Notes: generated by a model from the letters alone, not told the origin. A stretch of 5,913 nt of DNA from Devosia sp. (GCA_028290685.1 JAQGJI010000226.1:1-5913); one strand, 5' to 3'; positions 1-5,913 are shown, counted from the stretch's first letter. Translations and numbers: made by a program.

Positions 1-182
1 AAAAGACAGAACCAGCTGCCACTCCTTCGGGATCACCCACCGAAGCTCTAACCTCCCCTTGGGGCGGTGGATGCTGCGTGGAGTGGACCTCGGGCGTCCG
101 ACAGTTTCCTTGATAGACTGAAATTGATTCAAACTCAAGCACTTGTGCGCAGCGGTTCGTTAAATCTGCCTGCGGAGACCGT
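1..182. other. Left edge, no recognisable gene
   Basis: I recognise no gene in this stretch. The minus strand is open from about base 159 to the window edge in one frame (it includes ...GRLELRWVIPKEWQL...), but there is no convincing start codon and I cannot match it to a family. A 6-bp stem-loop (CTTCGG at 25-30, CCGAAG at 40-45) and a CCCC-TT-GGGG palindrome at 55-64 lie here. The stretch abuts an insertion-sequence relic, so it may be further mobile-element debris. That is inference. Confidence 0.35.
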
Positions 183-202
183 GGGCGGCTATTTACACAT
201 CC
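183..202. repeat. Candidate terminal end of the IS1595-family relic
   Basis: The sequence GGGCGGCTATTTACACATCC lies about 80-100 bases beyond the transposase stop codon at 281-283. It begins with a G run, as ends of IS1595-family elements usually do. No partner inverted repeat is visible at the other side, which fits the element having lost its 5' half. The exact boundary and any 8-bp target duplication cannot be shown from this window. Confidence 0.25.
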
Positions 203-280
203 CGATATGAGGTCACGCCTATTAGTTAATGGCCTTCCATGACCCTCCTAAACGGTTTGCGGCCGGTTTCTAATTCGTTC

Positions 281-776
281 TCATGCGGCGCGCTGCCAAT
301 CACCAGCCCAATTGCGGCTCACCGCATGGGCTATTGCGTTTGCATGGTGCAGTTGGCATTGCAAGCGTTGTCGCGGCGGCGATGATCTTCCCGCCATGCA
401 GCGTCTGCGCTGTACTAATGCAGGTACTTTGGCGAGACGCCACGGTGTTGCCCATTCACCATGCGGCGCAGGCAGCTAGAGGCTCTCAACCTGATTGGTG
501 TTCCCACCGACCCGTGAGTAAGCTCCGCTGTGGTTGATGCGGCCAAGCCAGCCTTCATCCAGACGGCCCCAATGGCCTGCCTCATCAGCGAACACCCCCG
601 ACTTGCGGGAGACGTGTAGCGCAGCCAGTTCAACGCCGTGGGCTTCGGTCGAGCAAACGAACGTCATGGTGCGGCCCTTACGCTGGCGCGGGGCCGCTAG
701 GACGCGAGGGGCGCCGGTTTACGCCATCCTCTTTGATGTTAGCAGGACGGATATGGCCATCGAAGGGCTGGCATGG
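281..776 (-). pseudogene. Decayed IS1595-family (ISXO2-like) transposase, C-terminal half
   Basis: This is a relic of a DDE-type transposase. Reading the minus strand downward, four pieces match the family from memory, in the right order but in changing frames. (1) DGHIRPANIKEDGVNRR (761-711) matches the usual GGH-RPAN-KED-RR stretch. (2) RQRKGRTMTFV through VFADEAGHW and RINHSGAYS to NTNQVES (about 688-482) holds the second catalytic Asp and the conserved Asn. (3) SCLRRMVNGQH through VSPKYLH and then, after a TAG stop at 415-417 replacing the usual Gln, DAAWREDHRRRDN (about 476-360). (4) AIAHAVSRNWAGDWQRAA ends at TGA 283-281, the family's typical C-terminus. At least three frameshifts and one nonsense codon are needed. 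The N-terminal zinc-ribbon half and the first catalytic Asp are not found, so the copy is also 5'-truncated near 776. It should be non-functional. The family call is confident; the exact breakpoints are approximate. Confidence 0.85.
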
Positions 777-787
777 TCTGCGGCAAC

Positions 788-814
788 CTGGAACGGTGAC
801 ATCAGCCGTTCCAG
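788..814. repeat. Perfect 9-bp stem-loop downstream of galM
   Basis: CTGGAACGG (788-796) and CCGTTCCAG (806-814) are perfect inverted repeats around a 9-base loop. It lies about 60 bases past the galM stop on galM's transcribed side. No T-run follows on the minus strand, so it is not a classical intrinsic terminator. It may stabilise the galM mRNA 3' end, act as part of a two-hairpin terminator, or be a remnant of an inserted element. Confidence 0.5.
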
Positions 815-815
815 T

Positions 816-833
816 CCTGCCTGGAGAGGCAGG
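816..833. terminator. GC-rich stem-loop, possible galM terminator without T-run
   Basis: CCTGCCT (816-822) and AGGCAGG (827-833) form a perfect 7-bp stem with a GGAG loop (CTCC on the minus strand). It begins 44 bases past the galM stop on the minus strand and lies two bases from the stem-loop at 788-814. The position suits a 3'-end structure for galM, but no U-tract follows, so termination is unproven. Confidence 0.35.
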
Positions 834-876
834 GGGCCGGTGGCGCTCTCAGGCGGTGCCGGCTGCCAATAAAGGT

Positions 877-1887
877 TCAGGCAATCTCGAATTCGCACCA
901 ATGGCTGTAGGGGCGCTCGGGCGAATAAATGATGTTGGGGAAGTGGGGGTTGTGCACCGCATCGGCCAGGACCTGATCTTCAAGGCAAAAGCCCGAGAAC
1001 TTGGGATAGTTGCGGCCGTTCAGGCCGGGCACGGGGCTGTTGGTCAGGACCCCGTTGTACACCTGCACCCCCGGGCGGTCGGTCCACAGCTTGAGCGTCA
1101 GGTCGCGCTCGGGCGAGAGCACGGTGGCAATCGGATCGGCATGGCTGCGGCCGGTATCGAGCACCATGCCGATATCGTACTCGAGCGGCACGCCCGCCCC
1201 GTCGCGCATCAGCCGCGGCGTGCGCAGATCGTACTGGGTGCCGGCGGAGGGCAGGATGGCGCCAGTGGGAGCCAGGTTGGGGCCCAGTTCGGTATAGGCG
1301 CTGGAGTTGACCTGAAACAGGTGGTCGAGCACCAGCTCGGTCGTGCCCAGGTTGAAATACTGGTGCTGCACCAGGCTGATCGGGGTCGCCTGGTCCGTGG
1401 TTGCAGCCAGCTCGAGCCGCAGGCGGTTGCCCTTGAGCATATAGGTGGCCGAGAAATTGACGTTGCCCGGATAGCCCATGGCCCCGTCCGGGCTGAAATG
1501 AGTGAACCGGACGGCATTGTTGGCCTGATCCACCTGCCCGCTCCACACCTGACGGCCCAGGCCATCGGCGCCGCCATGCAGCTGCAGATCGCCCGCATTG
1601 GCCGGCAGCTGGTAGGTCTTGCCGTTCAGCTCGAAGCTTGCGCCCGTGATGCGGTTGGCGACGCGGCCCGCCAGCGAGCCGAAATGGGGGCTGTGGGCGG
1701 GGTAGGCATCGAAAGTCTCGTAGCCGAGCACCACCGTGCGCTCGCCGCCGGCAACCGGCACGCGCCAGTCGCGAACCGCCACGCCATAGCTGATCAGATC
1801 AACGGTCACCCCGGTGTCGCTGACAAGGCGGAACTGATCGACCCGCTTGCCCTTGTATTCACCGAATGTGGAAACCGCGATGGCCAT
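877..1887 (-). CDS. galM: Aldose 1-epimerase (mutarotase)
   Basis: This cytoplasmic enzyme interconverts the alpha and beta anomers of aldoses such as galactose, glucose or xylose. The product has 336 residues, normal for the family. It carries the family landmarks in order: GSLAGRVANRI (70-80, substrate-binding Arg75), LHGG (103-106, His104), HQYFNL (175-180, His175, expected catalytic acid), LEYD (235-238, Asp238, sugar-binding) and CLED (301-304, Glu303, expected catalytic base). The segment before the catalytic His reads LVQH rather than the more usual LTNH. The start ATG (1887-1885) is set by a strong AAGGAGGG ribosome-binding site at 1902-1895, seven bases upstream. The gene is divergent from the LacI gene and the xylBA operon, so xylose is a likely substrate in vivo. 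That is inference, since sequence alone does not settle sugar preference in this family. The gene looks intact. Confidence 0.93.
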   Translation of the reverse strand: MAIAVSTFGEYKGKRVDQFRLVSDTGVTVDLISYGVAVRDWRVPVAGGERTVVLGYETFDAYPAHSPHFGSLAGRVANRITGASFELNGKTYQLPANAGDLQLHGGADGLGRQVWSGQVDQANNAVRFTHFSPDGAMGYPGNVNFSATYMLKGNRLRLELAATTDQATPISLVQHQYFNLGTTELVLDHLFQVNSSAYTELGPNLAPTGAILPSAGTQYDLRTPRLMRDGAGVPLEYDIGMVLDTGRSHADPIATVLSPERDLTLKLWTDRPGVQVYNGVLTNSPVPGLNGRNYPKFSGFCLEDQVLADAVHNPHFPNIIYSPERPYSHWCEFEIA

Positions 1888-1894
1888 GGCTTTG

Positions 1895-1902
1895 CCCTCC
1901 TT
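1895..1902 (-). promoter_or_regulatory. Ribosome-binding site of galM
   Basis: AAGGAGGG on the minus strand is a near-perfect Shine-Dalgarno sequence with seven bases to the ATG at 1887. It supports this start over any downstream alternative. Confidence 0.85.
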
Positions 1903-1917
1903 CAGAAAGTGCCGAAG

Positions 1918-1946
1918 CTGTAGCCTGCTTTAAGGCCGCGCTGCAA
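1918..1946 (-). promoter_or_regulatory. Candidate sigma70-type promoter for galM
   Basis: On the minus strand, TTGCAG (1946-1941) and CTACAG (1923-1918) are separated by 17 bases and resemble -35 and -10 boxes. The transcription start would fall near 1911, giving a short leader with the galM ribosome-binding site. The matches are partial and alphaproteobacterial promoters are poorly conserved, so this is a guess from position and spacing. A 7-bp inverted repeat, AAGTGCC (1907-1913) and GGCACTT (1950-1956), brackets it. Confidence 0.3.
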
Positions 1947-2011
1947 CGTGGCACTTGACCTTTCGGGGTGACTTGCCAAAGAGTCGGGGAAAGGTGTGGC
2001 GGGGAAACTGC

Positions 2012-3055
2012 GTGAACCAGACGAGCTCCAAACGCCGGGCAACCGTTCATGATGTCGCCCGCACGGCGGGCGTTTCGCTGGCGACGGTGGATCGGGTGCT
2101 CAATAGCCGTGCTGGCGTGCGCGCCGCCACCGCTGAAAAGGTCGAGGCCGCCATTGCCCTGATCGGCTTCCAGCGCGACCTGTCGGCCTCGCTGCTGGCG
2201 CGGGCGCGCGATCTCAGGCTCACCTTCATCATTCCCGACGGCACCAACGAGTTCATGACCAGCCTGGCCGAGGCGGTGGCCCGCCGGGCCGAACAGGCCC
2301 TGACCGATCGCATGCATATCCAGACGCTGCGGATCGCGGCGCTCAATCCCGATGCCCTGGCCCAGGGGCTGGACCGGCTCGATGCGCAGAGCTGCGATTG
2401 CGCGATCATTGTTGCCGGCGAAGAGCCATCGGTACTGGCGGCCGTGGACAGTGCCACAAGGCGCGGCGTCGCCGTGATGACGCTGGTGTCGGATCTGCCC
2501 GGCTCGCTGCGCCGGTGTTTCATCGGGATCGACAATGTGGCCGCGGGGCGAACCGCTGCATCCCTGCTGGGGCGGTTTTTACCCATGGGCGGCAAGATCG
2601 CCATTGTCGCCGGATCGCTGCATCTGCGCGACCATTCCGACCGGCTGGAGGGCTTTCGCGCCTGCCTTGGTGCCGAGTTTGCCGGGCTTGAGCTGATCGG
2701 TCCGGTGGAGGGCCATGACGAGCGCCCCCAGACCGAACGCATCGTGGCCGAGCTGCTGGGGGAGCATCCCGACCTGGCGGGACTTTATAATCTGGGTGCC
2801 GGCAATGCCGGGCTCGTCGGGGCGCTGGAGAGCAGCGGGCGCGCCGGCAACATCCGTGTCATTGCTCACGAGCTGACCGGGCCGACGCGGCGGGGCCTGC
2901 AATCGGGGGCGATCGATGTGGTGCTGGATCAGAACCCGGACGGCGAAATTCGCGAGGCCATCGCAGCGGCGCGAAACCTGGCCATCAATGCAAATGCCCA
3001 TGTGGTGACCAGCCCCAGTGAAATCGGGATTTTCCTGCGCGACAATCTGCGCTAA
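2012..3055 (+). CDS. LacI-family transcriptional regulator, probable xylose regulator
   Basis: This is a DNA-binding sugar-responsive regulator. From the chosen start it has 347 residues, typical of LacI proteins. The N-terminal helix-turn-helix spans about residues 11-33 (TVHDVARTAGVSLATVDRVL), followed by a hinge helix around 57-67 (LSASLLARARD) and a periplasmic-binding-protein-like effector domain from about 70 onward, including FIIPDG, FIGIDN (170-175) and IAHELTGPTRRGLQSGAIDV (284-303). The VDRVLN form of the recognition helix and the HELT...TR...G-ID segment recall a subgroup common in Rhizobiales. I chose GTG at 2012 because it lies nine residues before the ATVHDVA start of the helix-turn-helix and has GGGGA at 2001-2005 six bases upstream. 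A TTG at 1955 or a GTG at 1994 would add an atypical tail. Its place between divergent galM and xylBA suggests control of this locus, which is inference. Effector and operator are unproven. Confidence 0.9.
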   Translation: MNQTSSKRRATVHDVARTAGVSLATVDRVLNSRAGVRAATAEKVEAAIALIGFQRDLSASLLARARDLRLTFIIPDGTNEFMTSLAEAVARRAEQALTDRMHIQTLRIAALNPDALAQGLDRLDAQSCDCAIIVAGEEPSVLAAVDSATRRGVAVMTLVSDLPGSLRRCFIGIDNVAAGRTAASLLGRFLPMGGKIAIVAGSLHLRDHSDRLEGFRACLGAEFAGLELIGPVEGHDERPQTERIVAELLGEHPDLAGLYNLGAGNAGLVGALESSGRAGNIRVIAHELTGPTRRGLQSGAIDVVLDQNPDGEIREAIAAARNLAINANAHVVTSPSEIGIFLRDNLR

Positions 3056-3108
3056 GAGGGCCGCCAATCACTTATCGCGGTGGGCCCCAGGGGCCGGAGG
3101 ACTGGACG
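3056..3108. other. lacI-xylB gap with leader ribosome-binding site
   Basis: After the LacI stop there is no T-rich terminator, so lacI and xylBA may be cotranscribed. The odd palindrome GGCCCCAGGGGCC (3083-3095) directly precedes a strong Shine-Dalgarno GGAGG (3096-3100). That ribosome-binding site is eight bases before an ATG at 3109, not before the xylB ATG at 3144, which points to a short translated leader. Confidence 0.5.
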
Positions 3109-3147
3109 ATGTTGAACATGCTTTATCATGAGGTACGTGCCTCATGA
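3109..3147 (+). CDS. Possible 12-residue leader peptide upstream of xylB
   Basis: ATG at 3109 opens a 12-codon frame, MLNMLYHEVRAS, ending at TGA 3145-3147. It has a better ribosome-binding site (GGAGG at 3096-3100, eight bases away) than xylB itself. Its stop overlaps the xylB start as ATGA, the usual arrangement for translational coupling and the same geometry as the xylB-xylA junction. Its last codons run through the palindrome that covers the xylB start, so ribosomes on it could open that structure. I know of no described homologue. The alternative is that the frame is accidental and the GGAGG is chance. Confidence 0.45.
   Translation: MLNMLYHEVRAS
3126..3147. promoter_or_regulatory. 22-bp CG-centred palindrome over the xylB start
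   Basis: TCATGAGG (3126-3133) and CCTCATGA (3140-3147) are perfect 8-bp inverted arms around TACGTG. Across the 22 bases only one pair (T3134/G3139) departs from symmetry. The dyad centre is C-G, as in many LacI-family operators. It contains both the likely xylB ribosome-binding site (GAGG at 3130-3133) and its ATG (3144-3146), so as RNA it would form a hairpin hiding both. Whether it acts as a DNA operator, an RNA switch or neither is not shown. Confidence 0.5.
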
Positions 3148-4607
3148 CCTTTCTGGGCGTTGATATCGGCACCTCGGGTGTCAAGGCGCTGCTGATCGAC
3201 CCCGATGGCAAACCGCTGGGCGAAGCATCCGCAGCGGCCGTGGAGCCGGTGCGGCCCCAGCCCGGCTGGTCCGAGCAGAACCCCGCCGACTGGTGGACCG
3301 CAATGCTTGGCGCCATCGACAAGCTTGGCCACACCCATCCTGCCGAACTGGCAGGCGTCAAGGCCATCGGGCTGTCCGGGCACATGCATGGGGCAGTGCT
3401 GCTGGACCGGGACGACCAAGTGCTGCGCCCGTGCATCCTGTGGAACGATGGCCGCTCGGCCGCCGAATGCCTCGAGCTGGAACAGGCGCTGCCAAACCTG
3501 CGCGAGATCGCCGGCAACATCGCCATGCCCGGCTTTACCGCACCCAAGATCGCCTGGGTGCGCAAGCACGAGCCGGAAGTTTTTGGCCGTATCGCCAAGG
3601 TGTTGCTGCCAAAGGCCTATGTGCGCCTGCTGCTGACGGGCGAGCATGTCGAGGACATGTCCGACGCTGCCGGTACGCTCTGGCTCGATGTGGCCCGGCG
3701 GGATTGGTCCGATGAACTGCTGGCGGTAACGGGCCTCACGCGCCAGCACATGCCGCGCCTGGTCGAGGGTTCGGCGGTTTCGGCTCAGCTCAAGCCCGAG
3801 TTCGCGGCCCGCTGGGGCATGAATGGACCGGTCCTGGTGGCCGGGGGCGCCGGCGACAATGCCGGGGCGGCCTGCGGTATCGGCGCCATCCGGCCCGGGG
3901 AAGGCTTTGTTTCGCTGGGCACGTCGGGCGTGCTGTTCGTGTCCAACGATCGGTTCCAGCCCAATACGCAAGGGGCGGTGCATGCGTTCTGCCATGCCGT
4001 TCCCGACACCTGGCACCAGATGGGCGTTATTCTGAGCGCCACGGATTCGCTGAACTGGCTGTCGCGCGTCACCGGCCAGCAGCCCGCCGCGCTGGCAGGC
4101 GCTGCCCAGGCCAATTTCAGCGGCCCGGGCGAAGCGATCTTTCTGCCCTATCTTTCCGGCGAACGCACTCCGCACAACAATGCCGCCGCGCGCGGGGCCT
4201 TTGTCGGCCTCAGCCAGAGCACCGAACCCGCCCAGCTGGCCCAGGCGGTCATGGAGGGCGTAAGCTTTGCCATGCGCGACTGCCAGCGCGTGCTGGCCGA
4301 TGCCGGGACCCGGATCAACCGGCTGCTGGCGGTGGGGGGCGGCTCGCGCTCCCGGCTCTGGCTCACCATGCTGGCAACCAATCTGGACATGGAAATCTCC
4401 CTGCCCGAGGACGGCGACTTCGGCGGCGCCCTGGGCGCGGCCCGGCTGGCCTTGTGCGCTGCCCAGGACGCCGACCCGCAGGCTGTCATGACCATGCCCC
4501 CGATCCAGACCGTTATTGCCCCCGACAAGAGCTTGTCGGGGGCCTATGCCGACCAGTATGCGCGCTATCGCGCCCTTTATCCCGCCATCGAGGAGGCACG
4601 TCAGTGA
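3144..4607 (+). CDS. xylB: Xylulokinase
   Basis: This FGGY-family kinase phosphorylates D-xylulose with ATP to D-xylulose 5-phosphate in the cytoplasm. The product has 487 residues, normal for XylB. It shows the N-terminal phosphate-binding motif GVDIGTSGVK (5-14, Asp7), the substrate-side motif SGHMHG (78-83), LWND (99-102), the AGGAGDNA stretch (233-240) with the expected catalytic base Asp238, SLGTSG (257-262), YLSGERTPHNN (336-346) and the C-terminal nucleotide-site GGGSRS (398-403). The SGHMHG motif and the neighbouring xylA favour xylulokinase over glycerol or gluconate kinase. The start at ATG 3144 puts the DIGTSG motif at the usual distance from the N-terminus. Its ribosome-binding site, GAGG at 3130-3133, is modest and lies in the palindrome described separately. 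The 3' end overlaps xylA by four bases. A perfect 12-bp-arm inverted repeat lies in its coding sequence at 4518-4543. Confidence 0.96.
   Translation: MTFLGVDIGTSGVKALLIDPDGKPLGEASAAAVEPVRPQPGWSEQNPADWWTAMLGAIDKLGHTHPAELAGVKAIGLSGHMHGAVLLDRDDQVLRPCILWNDGRSAAECLELEQALPNLREIAGNIAMPGFTAPKIAWVRKHEPEVFGRIAKVLLPKAYVRLLLTGEHVEDMSDAAGTLWLDVARRDWSDELLAVTGLTRQHMPRLVEGSAVSAQLKPEFAARWGMNGPVLVAGGAGDNAGAACGIGAIRPGEGFVSLGTSGVLFVSNDRFQPNTQGAVHAFCHAVPDTWHQMGVILSATDSLNWLSRVTGQQPAALAGAAQANFSGPGEAIFLPYLSGERTPHNNAAARGAFVGLSQSTEPAQLAQAVMEGVSFAMRDCQRVLADAGTRINRLLAVGGGSRSRLWLTMLATNLDMEISLPEDGDFGGALGAARLALCAAQDADPQAVMTMPPIQTVIAPDKSLSGAYADQYARYRALYPAIEEARQ
4518..4543. repeat. Perfect 12-bp-arm inverted repeat inside xylB
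   Basis: GCCCCCGACAAG (4518-4529) and CTTGTCGGGGGC (4532-4543) are exact complements separated by only AG. As RNA this would be a very stable hairpin of about 11 pairs with a GAGC loop. It encodes residues around APDKSLSG near the XylB C-terminus. The encoded stretch seems collinear with ordinary XylB proteins from memory, so it need not be an insertion. It ends 47 bases before the xylA ribosome-binding site. No T-run follows. Confidence 0.75.
4591..4596 (+). promoter_or_regulatory. Ribosome-binding site of xylA
   Basis: AGGAGG lies seven bases before GTG 4604, inside the last codons of xylB. It fixes the xylA start at this GTG rather than at the in-frame upstream ATG at 4454. Confidence 0.85.
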
Positions 4608-5911
4608 CTGATTTTTTCAAAGGAATTTCCCCGGTCAGGTTTGAAGGGCCCGACAGCGCCAATCCCCTGGCGTACCGGCACTACAACAAGGACGAAATGG
4701 TCCTTGGCAAGCGGATGGAAGACCATATCCGCCCCGGCGTCGCCTATTGGCACACCTTTGCCTGGGAAGGCGGGGACCCGTTCGGCGGGCGTACCTTTGA
4801 TCGCCCCTGGTTCGACAAGGGCATGGACGGCGCGCGCCTCAAGGCTGACGTGGCTTTCGAGCTGTTCGAGCTGCTCGACATGCCGTTCTTTTGCTTCCAC
4901 GATGCCGATATTGCGCCCGAAGGCGCAACGCTGGCCGAATCGAACCGCAATGTGCGCGCCATCGGGGAGATCTTCGCCCGCAAGATGGAAACGAGCCGCA
5001 CCAGGCTGCTCTGGGGCACGGCGAACCTGTTTTCCAACCGGCGCTACATGTCGGGCGCCGCGACCAACCCCGATCCCGAAGTGTTTGCCTATGCCGCCGG
5101 CCAGGTCAAGAACGTGCTGGAGCTGACCCACGACCTGGGCGGCGCCAACTATGTGCTCTGGGGTGGCCGGGAGGGCTATGAAACCCTGCTCAACACCAAG
5201 ATCGGCCAGGAACAGGACCAGATGGCGCGGTTTCTGCATCTGGTGATCGAGCATGCCGAGAAAATCGGCTTCAAGGGCCAGATCCTGATCGAGCCCAAGC
5301 CGCAGGAGCCAAGCAAGCACCAGTATGATTTCGACGTCGCGACGGTTTACGGATTTCTCAAGAAATACGGCCTCGAAACCAAGGTGAAGTGCAACATCGA
5401 GGTTGGCCACGCCTTTCTGGCCAATCACTCGTTCGAGCACGAGATCGCGCTGGCGGCTTCGCTGGGCATTCTGGGTTCGGTCGACGCCAACCGCAACGAT
5501 CTGCAATCGGGCTGGGACACCGACCAGTTCCCCAACTCGGTGCCGGAAACCACGCTAGCCTTCTACCAGATCCTCAAGCATGGCGGCCTCAACGCGGGCG
5601 GCTGGAACTTCGACGCCAAGGTGCGCCGCCAGTCGCTTGATCCGGCCGACCTGCTGCATGGCCATATCGGGGGCCTGGACGTCCTCGCCCGTTCGCTCAA
5701 GGCTGCCGCCGCGATCATCGAGGATGGCACCTACGACCGGATCGTGGACGAACGCTATGCGGGCTGGAACGCCGGCATGGGCAAGGACATCCTGGATGGC
5801 AAGCTGAGCCTTGCCGACCTGGCGGCGCGCGTGGAGCAGGACAACATCAACCCCCAGCCCCGCTCGGGCCAGCAGGAATACCTCGAAAACCTGATCAACC
5901 GCTTTGTTTAG
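4604..5911 (+). CDS. xylA: Xylose isomerase
   Basis: This TIM-barrel, metal-dependent enzyme converts D-xylose to D-xylulose, the substrate of the XylB encoded just upstream. The product has 435 residues, the length of the larger (class II, E. coli-like) isomerases. All expected active-site residues are visible: His99 and Asp102 in FHDAD, Glu230 and Lys232 in IEPKP, Glu266 and His269 in NIEVGH, Asp294 in SVDANR, Asp305 and Asp307 in WDTDQFP, and Asp337 in NFDAKVRR. These sit two positions before their E. coli counterparts throughout. WGGREGYE (186-193) is also family-typical. Translation starts at GTG 4604, which overlaps the xylB stop as GTGA and has AGGAGG seven bases upstream. This implies a bicistronic message with coupled translation. 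The frame ends at TAG 5909-5911, so the gene is complete. Downstream neighbours are outside the window. Confidence 0.97.
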   Translation: MTDFFKGISPVRFEGPDSANPLAYRHYNKDEMVLGKRMEDHIRPGVAYWHTFAWEGGDPFGGRTFDRPWFDKGMDGARLKADVAFELFELLDMPFFCFHDADIAPEGATLAESNRNVRAIGEIFARKMETSRTRLLWGTANLFSNRRYMSGAATNPDPEVFAYAAGQVKNVLELTHDLGGANYVLWGGREGYETLLNTKIGQEQDQMARFLHLVIEHAEKIGFKGQILIEPKPQEPSKHQYDFDVATVYGFLKKYGLETKVKCNIEVGHAFLANHSFEHEIALAASLGILGSVDANRNDLQSGWDTDQFPNSVPETTLAFYQILKHGGLNAGGWNFDAKVRRQSLDPADLLHGHIGGLDVLARSLKAAAAIIEDGTYDRIVDERYAGWNAGMGKDILDGKLSLADLAARVEQDNINPQPRSGQQEYLENLINRFV

Positions 5912-5913
5912 CC

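Larger units (their letters stand above)
1888..2011. promoter_or_regulatory. Divergent galM-lacI intergenic region
   Basis: This 124-base gap must hold the promoters for galM and for the plus-strand LacI gene. On the plus strand TTGACC (1955-1960) resembles a -35 box, but no good -10 box follows at 16-18 bases. The inverted repeat AAGTGCC/GGCACTT (1907-1913, 1950-1956) and a repeated ACTTG motif (1953-1957, 1971-1975) are possible regulator contacts. I see no compact, clear LacI-type operator here and no copy of the palindrome found at the xylB start. Confidence 0.4.

Noticed and set aside
283..872. Plus-strand open frames of 84 and 112 codons
   Set aside because: They run opposite the transposase relic and have no recognisable domain or good ribosome-binding site.
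733..1923. A 396-codon plus-strand open frame across galM
   Set aside because: It lies antisense to galM, whose catalytic motifs and ribosome-binding site are clear. Its translation is rich in Ala, Gly, Val, His and Gln without domain signs, as expected for the opposite strand of a high-GC gene.
1955..2011. TTG at 1955 as the start of the LacI protein, adding 19 residues
   Set aside because: The extra N-terminus is atypical before a LacI helix-turn-helix, TTG is a rare start, and it coincides with a promoter-like TTGACC. GTG at 2012 is better placed.
3126..4175. A 349-codon minus-strand frame opposite xylB
   Set aside because: Shadow of xylB; no family motifs, and the plus-strand kinase motifs account for the region.
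4454..4603. ATG at 4454 as the xylA start
   Set aside because: It would add 50 residues unlike xylose isomerase, wholly inside xylB. GTG 4604 has AGGAGG at the right distance and gives the family's length.
4601..5506. A 301-codon minus-strand frame opposite xylA
   Set aside because: Shadow of xylA, whose complete active site is visible on the plus strand.
1..5913. tRNA or rRNA genes, CRISPR arrays, toxin-antitoxin or defence genes
   Set aside because: No cloverleaf, spaced direct repeats or matching proteins were seen on either strand.

Overview
The window is a high-GC, ordinary-looking proteobacterial carbohydrate locus next to mobile-element debris. Codon use, protein style (Rhizobiales-type LacI regulator, XylA beginning MTDFFKGI) and gene order suggest an alphaproteobacterium, probably of the Hyphomicrobiales (Devosia-like). 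That placement is inferred from style only.

Layout. Bases 1-182 hold no gene I can recognise. Bases about 183-776 carry, on the minus strand, the decayed C-terminal half of an IS1595-family (ISXO2-like) transposase, split over at least four reading-frame segments with a premature stop. Bases about 777-876 hold two tandem perfect stem-loops just past the 3' end of galM. Bases 877-1887 (minus) encode an intact aldose 1-epimerase (mutarotase). Bases 1888-2011 are a divergent intergenic region. Bases 2012-3055 (plus) encode a LacI-family regulator starting at GTG. An 88-base gap follows, with a possible 12-codon leader ORF and a 22-bp near-palindrome over the xylB start. Bases 3144-4607 encode xylulokinase (XylB). 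Bases 4604-5911 encode xylose isomerase (XylA), starting at GTG and overlapping the xylB stop by 4 bases; the window ends two bases after its stop.

How the genes work together. The mutarotase interconverts aldose anomers, XylA turns D-xylose into D-xylulose, and XylB phosphorylates xylulose to xylulose 5-phosphate, which enters the pentose phosphate pathway. The LacI protein is the obvious candidate local regulator. No transporter gene is in the window.

I see no undescribed multi-gene system. The most interesting signals are small: a leader ORF whose stop overlaps the xylB start (ATGA), a CG-centred palindrome covering the xylB ribosome-binding site and start codon, a perfect 12-bp-arm hairpin inside the 3' end of xylB, and the transposase relic with adjacent twin hairpins.
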